A DNA stretch of 64,000 bases from contig OU744731.1 in NCBI GenBank assembly GCA_916613615.1, forward strand, positions 53,395,289 to 53,459,288. The letters run 5' to 3'. Shown here in pieces: positions 12,067 to 22,400 of the stretch (positions are counted from its first letter, which is position 1; each line of letters begins with the position of its first letter). The position numbers were made by a program, and so were the translations under genes. Below the pieces are notes generated by a model, which worked only from the letters and a program-made list of their open reading frames with translations, searched no databases and was not told the origin of the DNA. This DNA comes from Steromphala cineraria (Eukaryota; Mollusca; Gastropoda; Trochida; Trochidae).

Positions 12067-12654
12067 TTAAATCTGGCTTATTTTTTCTAAACACTTGGTT
12101 GCGTCTTTCAGTTTGCCAACCAAATCTTGTAATTGTTCTAGTGAACATGAAAATTGAATGTCTTTCAAGTCCGGCTCGCCAGGGATTTCCGTTTTTAAGT
12201 TGATTAGATACACCGACTCGTTGACTTTATCAAGATGGTTATTCTTTATGTAGTAGTCAAGTCTCCAATCAACATCAACAATATGAGGAAGCGAATTGCC
12301 AACATTTCCTAGAAGAATTTGGATGTGAGGTTTCTGTACTAAGAAGATGCTATTGAAACATTCTATTCTGTCCGCTGTGAATTTACAGTCCTCCAACAAA
12401 CTTCCAATTGATTCACCTTCCGAATCTTGTTTCGCTCCTTCAATAATCAGTGACACAAGAGCCGCATAGGCTGCCTTTACTGTTCCTTTATCCACCTCTT
12501 TTAAATCAGGATGGCTGGCAGCCGCATCCCGTAATCGTTGGTCAAGTACACCCTGACATGCTTTAGAAACCAATGTCTTAAAACATTTATCAGGAATTCT
12601 TGTACTGTCCCCTGCCAGTGAAAGATTCTCAAGAACACTTGGAGCTAGTTCCAT
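12067..12654 (-). CDS. COMMD3: COMM domain-containing protein 3 (intronless)
   Basis: The 195-residue protein equals human COMMD3 in length and aligns from the first residues (MELAPSVLENL) to the end (EQLQDLVGKLKDA). The N-terminal helical domain covers about residues 1-120 and contains HPDLKEVDKG and LEDCKF. The C-terminal COMM domain covers about 125-195 and contains the family tryptophan at W130 (DVDWRLDYYIK). COMMD proteins form the heteromeric ring of the Commander complex, which works with retriever and CCDC22/CCDC93 in endosomal cargo recycling. The start is fixed by homology and has a good AAAATGG context. The whole gene is one exon, whereas vertebrate COMMD3 has several, so it reflects intron loss or a retrocopy that became the active gene. 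It lies head-to-head with XPNPEP1, and a 69-bp copy of its 5' end lies in XPNPEP1 intron 1. Confidence 0.93.
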   Translation of the reverse strand: MELAPSVLENLSLAGDSTRIPDKCFKTLVSKACQGVLDQRLRDAAASHPDLKEVDKGTVKAAYAALVSLIIEGAKQDSEGESIGSLLEDCKFTADRIECFNSIFLVQKPHIQILLGNVGNSLPHIVDVDWRLDYYIKNNHLDKVNESVYLINLKTEIPGEPDLKDIQFSCSLEQLQDLVGKLKDATKCLEKISQI

Positions 12655-13470
12655 TTTTGCAGTTCACACTTTCAGATCATGTGACACGCCCACTTTGCGT
12701 GACCTCGATAGTAGGTCCGTTTGTGAAGTGTGCACGATTTTTCAAAATTGACGACAAAAGCAATAAATGAAAAGCATTGAGTTACTTAACGCAGGTATAT
12801 GTGATGTTGAAACAATCACCATTTAGGCACAATATATCAGCGATTCCATTTTTCACTTATTTGCAAATGCCAAGGTCATTTAGAATTCCGTATTACACCG
12901 TTAGACAGCGAACGAAGTAGTGCGAATCCTCCTTTCCCAATACGGAGTTTGTGACATTTCTGACTCTCCTGTGAAGAGCAACTTCCGGGTCGTCGTCGCG
13001 TCGGGCTTGAGCTTTGTTCGTGTTTAGAAATATTTCGTTTATAAATATACTATTAATGACATAGGTTAATTGTGATTTTCAATTTGAAGTTTAAGCATTG
13101 ATTATTGAAATACACTTTCAATGATGCAATTTTAAAAAGTTTTGAAATGAGTATCTGCTGTTGTTTGTTACAAATTATTCGATTCAGGCTTAGTCAGGTT
13201 CTTGGGCCCCGGCAGTAAAGCCAAAGGCTGGGGAAATCCCCGTTTCGTCAGTCAGTTTTTAACTTCCACTTCGTCAATATCTATCAGAATGTTTAGCAAC
13301 TTACATAATTAAACAATTTTTAATTTCAAAAGTCAATGCTTTTTGTTGATGGTATTGCATAATAATAAATCTATTAATCTATATGCTCTCTATTTTGTAG
13401 TTCAGATAACCTAAACTTCGCTTTATGTGCTTAGGAAGACGTCTAGCATGCTGGACTATCTATTTTGCAG
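12655..13470. promoter_or_regulatory. Shared COMMD3 / XPNPEP1 promoter interval
   Basis: The two start codons point away from each other and are 840 bp apart. Near 12982 the motif ACTTCCGG (ETS consensus on one strand) lies beside a CpG-rich patch (GTCGTCGTCGCG), the most CpG-rich spot nearby. Both features are typical of TATA-less bidirectional housekeeping promoters. On the minus strand a GGGCGTG GC-box-like motif lies about 40 bp upstream of the COMMD3 start. An acceptor at 13469-13470 (TATTTTGCAG) implies an upstream non-coding XPNPEP1 exon, probably starting in the CpG-rich patch. Its donor is not clear. Confidence 0.55.
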
Positions 13471-13493
13471 GTGTGAAAAATAGAACTATCAAC

Positions 13494-16400
13494 ATGGCAT
13501 CCAAAAGTACAACCAATGTACTGACAAAACTAAGGGCTTTGATGAAAAATGTAGCCTATGTGACAGAACCAGTAAATGCTTATATCATACCGACCGGAGA
13601 TGCCCATCAGGTAAGAAAATATATATATGGTCATCTTTTTCTTTAGTTAAGTCATTTTTTAGTTTTAGTTTTGAAGATAAAACGCTTGCTCAGAGAGTAA
13701 TGTTTGACAAAAGCGGATTTTGATCTTTGATATTATGACAACTAGTATTAACTACAGCACCAAGGTTAAAGGAGAAATTAGTTGTTATTGACAAAAGTTT
13801 ATGAACTGATAAATTTGTGGATATAGCGTAGTTATTTTGTGTTTAAAGATTTTGGGAATATCAAAGGACTAATAGCTTCTTTTATTAGTGTCAATTATTT
13901 TCTTGTACTTGTTTTAACTATTTTTTTTTACATAATTTTTATCGACCATCAAAGTTGATAGATAGATAAATTTGTGGATTAAAGATTTTGTAAATATAAA
14001 AAAATTATAAAAAATGTAAAAAAAAACTAATTGTTTTTTTTTATCATTTTCAATGATCAGGGTTAGAAATTAGCACTAGCACGGTAACCCATTGCTGGAA
14101 AGAATTAAGATGCTGGTCAAGTAAAATGCAATGACTGGTAGTCCGAAGGACTAGTTGAATTTAAAGAAAATATGTTTATATCAACGTATTTGGCTTGTCA
14201 GAATGTCTTTGGGCTAGTGTTGTGGGATAGTAAAATGGGATAATCTGAATGGCAGATGCTCTACCACTGAGCTACTTCCCCGAAAATACTTCCCTCACCA
14301 ATAAACCTAGTTATTATTAGTACCCAGAGAGGACTAATTTCGACACCTGATAATGTTCATCTAATTGTCTTTAAACTTTTTAATGTAAGAAAATCTCAAT
14401 TTCTAGAGCAAGTATGTTGCCCTGCCAGAGAAGATTCTCAAGAACAATTGGAGCTAGTTCCATTTTTGCAGTTTATACTTTCAGATCATTGTCAATAATG
14501 TTCTTCAAATTGTCTTTTAACTTTTTAATGTAAGAAAATTTCAATTTCTAGAGCGAGTATGTTGCAGACTGTGACAACAGAAGATCTTTTATAAGTGGAT
14601 TCACAGGATCAGCTGGTATGGGACTGTCACGGAATAGCCCTAGAGTGTCAACATCAACATCACAACACAACGCATAGGGAAGATACAACAATAAATTTAT
14701 TCACAAAAGAAAATAACAAAACACCCTTGTTTCACACCACATGCACTCACCTTCACACTTGATAACTAAGTCACTCTCTACTCTCAGATACACATCACAT
14801 TCAATCTCTACACCTTCATTCACCTCTCAAGTTCATACACCCTACTCTCAACATACTTCACAACACGACAGATTCATCATACACGCACAAATAACTCACA
14901 CCACCCTTCATCTCACGCAGTAAATACACTACAAATAACTAACGAACACTACCTATATTTTTGTTACTTAACTAATGATAATAATTTCTTTACAGATTAC
15001 TAATTACCATTACTAATACAACTTCCTTTAATCTTTTTAATCTAAATATGTTTCTATAAAAATAATTATTTTGTTTGTGACGAAATGAAAACAATGGATC
15101 AATTAATTTATTAATTTTTAATGGAAGTCGCAAAGGTACAAAATGGAGCAAATACAAATCTATTATGTAATAATTGGTACAAGTCTTAAGGCTTGTTATC
15201 ATATAAAATTTATTTCCCAACATCCAAATATCTAATATATTTAACAAACTGTCAGAATCTTCTATACTTAATGTCATACATTTGCTAATAATTACCATTC
15301 ATATTGGAAAATTCAGATTCTGGATAACGTATTTTTGTTGTGAACAGTGGTTGATTGTATGAACATGATAGGATTTCTGATATATTTTTGGAACAGGAAC
15401 AGCAATCGTAACTGATAACAAAGCAGCTTTATGGACAGATGGACGTTATTTTCTACAAGCTGAAAAACAACTGGACAGTAATTGGACACTTATGAAAACT
15501 GGTAAAAAGATTTTAAAAATGCTTACCGCTTTTATTTACGTTTTTTTTACAAATATCAATGTATCTACATTTTAGATCCAAGAAGCAATTACTGGTAAAA
15601 GTAAATTTCTGTTATTATAAAACAGCTGAAATTACTTTTAGTTCACATTTAAGCATGTCATATTTTAGCCTAAATTTTTTAAGTTAATGATCACATGCAC
15701 CTGCTGAAGTGTTTGTTTACAATCTTCAGCGGAAGGCTGCATTTTTAGCTCACCTTTACAAAGTAAATGTGAGCTTATGTCATGGCGCTTCGTCCGTCGT
15801 CCGTCTGTCTGTCCGTCCGTCCGTCTGTCCGTCCGTCCGTAAACTTTCACGAAAAAGACTACTCCTCCTAAACGAATTCAGATATCATTCTGAAACTGTA
15901 GTATGTTATACCCATGGTGATTCCCCACAGAAAGGTAGACGTTTCAGTTTTGAGAATCCAAGATGGCCGCCATGACAGCCATATTGAATTTTCAATTAGA
16001 TTTCATGAAAAAGACTACTCCTTCTAAACAAATACAGATATCATTCTTAAATTGTAATATGTTATACCCATGGTGATTCCTCACAGAAAGGTAGACGTTT
16101 CAGTTTTGAGAATCCAAGATGGCCGCCATGACAGCCATATTGAATTTTCAATTAGATTTCATGAAAAAGACTACTCCTTCTAAACGAATAGAGATATCAT
16201 TCTGAAATTGTATTTTGTTATACCCTTGGTGATTCCTCACAGAAAGGTAGACGTTTCAGTTTTGAGAATCAAATATGGCCGCCATGGCAGCCATATTGAA
16301 TTTTCAATTAGATTTCATGAAAAAGACTACTCCTTCTCAACCAATCTAGATATCATTTTTAGCTCACCTTTACAAAGTAAATGTGAGCTTATGTCATGGC

Positions 16401-19400
16401 GCTTCGTCCGTCGTCCGTCTGTCTGTCCGTCCGTCCGTCCGTCCGTCTGTCCGTCCGTCCGTAAACTTTCAGGAAAAAGACTACTCCTCCTAAACGAATC
16501 CAGATATCATTCTGAAATTGTAGTATGTTATACCCATGGTGATTCCTCACAGAAAGGTAGACGTTTCAGTTTTGAGAATCCAAGATGGCCGCCATGGCAG
16601 CCATATTGAATTTTCAATTAGATTTCAGGAAAAAGACTACTCCTCCTAAACGAATCCAGATATCATTCTGAAATTGTAGTATGTTATACCCATGGTGAAT
16701 CCTCACAGAAAGGTAGACGTTTCAGTTTTGAGAATCCAAGATGGCCGCCATGGCAGCCATATTGAATTTTCAATTAGATTTCACGAAAAAGACTACTCCT
16801 CCTTAACGAATGCAGATATCATTCTGAAATTGTATTATGTTATACCCATGGTGATTCCTCACAGAAAGGTAGACGTTTCAGTTTTGAGAATCCAATATGG
16901 CCGCCATGGCAGCCATATTGAATTTTCAATTAGATTTCATGAAAATGACTACTTCTCCTAAACCAATCTAGATATCATTTTCATATTGTAGTATGTTATA
17001 CCTATAGTGATTCCTCACAGAAAGGTAGACGTTTCAGTTTTGAGAATCCAAGATGGCCGCTATGGCAGCCATATTGAATTTTCAATTAAATTTCATGAAA
17101 AGATTACTCTTTCTAAACCAATCTAGATATCATTCTTAAATTGTAATATGTTATACCCATGGTGATTCCTCACAGAAAGGTAGACGTTTCAGTTTTGAGA
17201 ATCCAAGATGGCCGCCATGACAGCCATATTGAATTTTCAATTAGATTTCATGAAAAAGACTACTCATTCTAAACGAATAGAGATATCATTCTGAAATTGT
17301 ATTTTGTTATACCCTTGGTGATTCCTCACAGAAAGGTAGACGTTTCAGTTTTGAGAATCAAATATGGCCGCCATGGCAGCCATATTGAATTTTCAATTAG
17401 ATTTCATGAAAAAGACTACTCCTTCTCAACCAATCTAGATATCATTTTTAGCTCACCTTTACAAAGTAAATGTGAGCTTATGTCATGGCGCTTCGTCCGT
17501 CGTCCGTCTGTCTGTCCGTCCGTCCGTCCGTCCGTCTGTCCGTCCGTCCGTAAACTTTCAGGAAAAAGACTACTCCTCCTAAACGAATCCAGATATCATT
17601 CTGAAATTGTAGTATGTTATACCCATGGTGATTCCTCACAGAAAGGTAGACGTTTCAGTTTTGAGAATCCAAGATGGCCGCCATGGCAGCCATATTGAAT
17701 TTTCAATTAGATTTCACGAAAAAGACTACTCCTCCTTTACGAATGCAGATATCATTCTGAAATTGTATTATGTTATACCCATGGTGATTCCTCACAGAAA
17801 GGTAGACGTTTCAGTTTTGAGAATCCAAGATGGCCGCTATGGCAGCCATATTGAATTTTCAATTAAATTTAATGAAAAGATTACTCTTTCTAAACCAATC
17901 TAGATATCATTCTGAAATTGTAGTATGTTATAACTATGGTGATTCCTCACAGAAAGGTAGACGTTTCAGTTTTGAGAATCAAAGATGGCCGCCATGGCAG
18001 CCATATTGAATTTTCAATTAGATTTCATAAAATGACTACTTCTCCTAAACCAATCTTGATATCATTTTCATATTGTAGTATGTTATACCTATAGTGATTC
18101 CTCCCACAAAGGTAGACGTTTCAGTTTTGAGAATCCAAGATGGCCTCGATAGCAGCCATATTGACTTTTCAGCTGCAGATGACACATCATTATTACTCAA
18201 TTTTAAGCTTTCACCAAGTGATCACTCGCACTATATAAATTCTCTAATTTGAACTTACTAATCATAATATTATCTTGAATATGGAATATTTAAAATTGTC
18301 ATGCAAGTTGTTCTATATTTTTAAGTGTTTCTAAAACATTAAGATGAAAGACAAACATAATTAATTAATTTGTTTAAAATATTTATGGCAACTAGCTGCA
18401 AAAACCCAATGACATTAAACATCATGTTGAATTTTAAACAATGGTATCTCCCTTATATTCCTTTAAATACCACACAAAAGGGGTCAACCAGAGTTCAGAT
18501 ATTCCTGTTGAGTCCACTATGCTTTTCTAATACACATCCCAATACAGGATGCTAGCATCACAGTCTCAGCTGCTAGACTGTTGCATAATCAACCTGACCC
18601 AATTGATATGGTAGAGCATTATGCTATATGGCCATGTGTATGTAATAACAGTTAGACTTGTATTCTCATGACAGTGATATGTTCTTTCTAAGAATAACAA
18701 CTTACACAAAACTTGTCAACAATAAGCTTTGTGTTTAGCAATCTACATGATAAGTTGATGTGGAAAGAGTTATTTTGCATCAGGTTCCAGTTCCTGTGTT
18801 TTACTCATATTTGTACCATTTCTATATCTAACAGAAGTTCTTCTTGACACAAAATCAATTTAGGACATAAGCTAACTATATTTTGTGAAATTATATATAT
18901 TTTTCACAACAATTCATGTTCTCTCTCGTCAAGTCTTTTAATACAACACATAAGGGCTTAGCCAGAGTTCAGGTTTACATGCTCAGCACACTAGGATGCT
19001 TCTCCAAATATACGTACACAAAGCCAAATACACAAATTGCTACACTCTCCTTAAGGATCTGGGGCTAGCAGCCCTGCCTGCTTGTATATTGCATAGTAAT
19101 CCTGACCTAATTGATAAATAGAACATAATGGACTTTATGGAAAGTATATAAATTGTCTTTATGAAAAGTATACTTGTATTCTATTAAAAGTAATACTTTT
19201 TACAAATAAAAATTTGATAAAAAAAATGATAAAAGTTGTTCACTCCATCAGTGGGTTACATAATTCCTGACACTTCATATATGGCAAATAACATAGCCAG
19301 TGAGGGATAAATATACATTTTTTTATCATCTATATCTGATTACGGTCTGAACAATGATTATCTAGATATTTATAATGATCATTCAATTCAAACAAATCCT

Positions 19401-22400
19401 TTTCAAAAGCATTTAAAATGATTAAATTTGTTCACTCCCAACACTAACTGTTAGGTTTTTTACTCCTTTGTTCCCATACAATTAATTTATTCCAAATTGA
19501 AAATTTGGGTTAATGAATAACAAATTATCTTTTATTTTGTTTGTCATGCTAATAAAAGATATCATTTAATATTCATCTTCAAAACTAATTGAACAGCTGT
19601 CTGAACAATTCTTTTTTTACAAAGTCTTTCTCACCAATTCTCTCTGTTAGTTAAGATACTTCAATAAACATATTACTGAGTTGACCTCCAGATTATTTCC
19701 ATTGCAAACCTCTCTTCTACCCCCACCCCTTCTATCCCCCCTTTCCCTCCTCCCCTATTTTCTCCTGTCCTTTCATTGCAAACCTCTCTTCTATCCCACA
19801 TTCCTTCTATCCCCCCCCCCCCCCCCCCCTTTTCCCCTCCTATCCTTCCAGCCCCTCTCCTGCAGCTCTCGTATTGCATATTGAAATGAGGGGAGGACAC
19901 TCACTATATGGAATAACAGTATCTTACATAAGAGGATAAGTTACATAAGCTACATGCAGGTGCAAGAGGTCATCATAGGTCATCATATCTAGTAATTAGC
20001 ATAAACCCCCATGTTGCTAGCCTATTCTGACCAATCAGATTGCACTAACATATGTCAAGATTTAAGATATTCATAAATCTTCAGTTAGAATTACATGAGA
20101 CATTGACCTGGACAGTTTACTTTGGCAATTGGACTTATCATTAGCTGAATTTGTGATATGTGTCCGAGGGATATATTCCAAATGTTTATGTGCATCATCT
20201 TTTTAGTTCTTTGGAAGTTGAGAGTGTGACTAAATGAATACTCCTAAACCAATCAAGATATCATAATGAAATTAATACAGATGCCCACATAAAAGTAGCA
20301 TTTTGAAGATTAAAAAGTCCAAGATGATCACCAATTCAGCCATAGATATACAAAAAAATTATACAAAAACCTACTGCTTGTTAACAAATCATGATTATAT
20401 CATTCTTGTATTAATGTTTGTTCAAGCTCTAGTGGTTTCCAACAGAAGAATAGCATTTTAAAAGATAAAAAAATCATGATGGCAGCCATAATCAATTATC
20501 ATATAAAAGATGGTTACACAATTAAACAATATTACCACATCATTCATTTTAAGGTGAGCTTCTGTACCCTCGGTACTTTTATTAAATATTAAGCGTCCTA
20601 TTAAAAAAATGTAATTTCTGAATGACTGATGAAATTTTGATTGCATTTTTCAGGTGTGAAAGAAACACCAACACAGGCAGAATGGTTGACAAAGGTAATT
20701 TTATGAATTCTTAACAACTTTTCAATTAAGGTCATGATTAGCTGATAAAAGCTTTTTTAGAAATCCTTTTTATGATTTGCTATAAATATCATCAACCAAA
20801 TAATTGATTACTATGAGCACTGTGAAACAAAGATACAAAGAATGATATTTTTAGCTCATCTGGCCTGTAAGGCCCGATGGGCTTATGGCATGGCATGGTG
20901 TCCGGCGTCCGTCCGTCCGTCCATCCGTCCATCCGTCCATCCGTCCGTAAACTTTGTGGAATTTCAACTTCTTCTCCAGAACCATAAGGCCTAGAAAGCT
21001 GAAACTTTGTGTACAGACTCCTTGGCTAGTGAGGATTATAAACTGTAGCTTTGGTGGCCCTGTGACCCCTAATAAGGGTCACAGGGGCCACACCCTAAAA
21101 ACCTATTTTCATCTTCTTCTCTAGAACCATAAGGCCTAGAAAGCTGAAACTTTGTGTACAGACTCCTTGGCTAATGAGGATTATAAATTGTAGCTTTGGT
21201 GGCCCTGTGACCCCTAATAAGGGCCACAGGAGCCACACCCTAAAAACCTATTTTCATCTTCTTCTCCAGAACCATAAGGCCTAGAAAGCTGAAACTTTGT
21301 GTACAGACTCCTTGGCAAGTGAGGATTATAAATTGTAGCTTTGGTTGCCCTGTGACCCCTAATAAGGGCCACAGATGCCATGACCTAAAAACCTATTTTC
21401 ATCTTCTTCTCCAGAACCATAAGTAAAGGTTAAGGTACGAAGACGAGGTCTTGGTGCCTGTAGATAGACCGCAGGGGGAGTCGGGTAGGACAGATAGACC
21501 GCGGCCGAAGGTCAAGGTCTATCTGTCCTACCCGACTCCCCCTGCGGTCTTTCTATAGGCACCAAGACCGAGTCTGAGTACCTTAACCGGCTTATGAACT
21601 GAGGGAAGATTGCATTTTAAAAAAATATAGCAGTTCAAACATACTCACACCCCTCTATGAAATGAACTGGTCCAAATGACTTCATAGGTTTGTGACAGGA
21701 TTTGGAAACCATTAATAACAATCGTTTTAAAAACGAATTTTAGTTATGTGTTAAGTAATCAAAAGCTAAAAAAAAATTTTTCCTGAACATTACAAACAAA
21801 AATTTGACAGTAAATATTAGTGTCATCATCAGGCGACGCAGCCGATCACGCGACATTGTGCCCGTGCATTTCGTGACACTTGTGCTTAATGCTGAAATGT
21901 ACACGCTTGCACACTAAACTGCTCGACCAATGACAACATGATCAAAGTTATCCCAAACACAACTCAATTTCAATAGTTACAAGACCTTTTGCACATAAAA
22001 CATATTGCTACATTAATAATAATAAAAATAAGTAATGCAGAAACTGGCAATTTTACAAGAGGCAATAAAATAGTGTAATCAATTGGTCATGAAAAAAATC
22101 CTCTAACTTCAACTGGCTCCGTAGCCTAATGGTATGCACGTTTGGTTACAAATCGAAAGGCCAGTGGTTCGATCCCCGACTTTCGAGTGATATATTTGGA
22201 AAACTCTTGTGTTGGAAATTACAAGAATTTTATAATGGGAAATGTTTGAGATTTGAAAAGAAATTAGTTTAAAATCTAATGTTGAGGTCTTTAAATCACA
22301 GATAGGCCTCATACGAGGTCTTTAAATCCTAGATAGACCTCATATGAAGTCTCTAAATCACAGATAGACCTCAAACGAGGTCCGTAAGTTACAGATAGAC

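Noticed and set aside
15665..17903. ORFs rich in RPSVCPSV and KVDVSVLRI
   Set aside because: They come from the CCGT microsatellite and tandem core of a non-autonomous Helentron-like element and are repeated with the DNA unit.
22115..22180. Functional tRNA gene
   Set aside because: The pol III boxes are good but the acceptor and T stems do not pair, and it lies inside a nested insertion.
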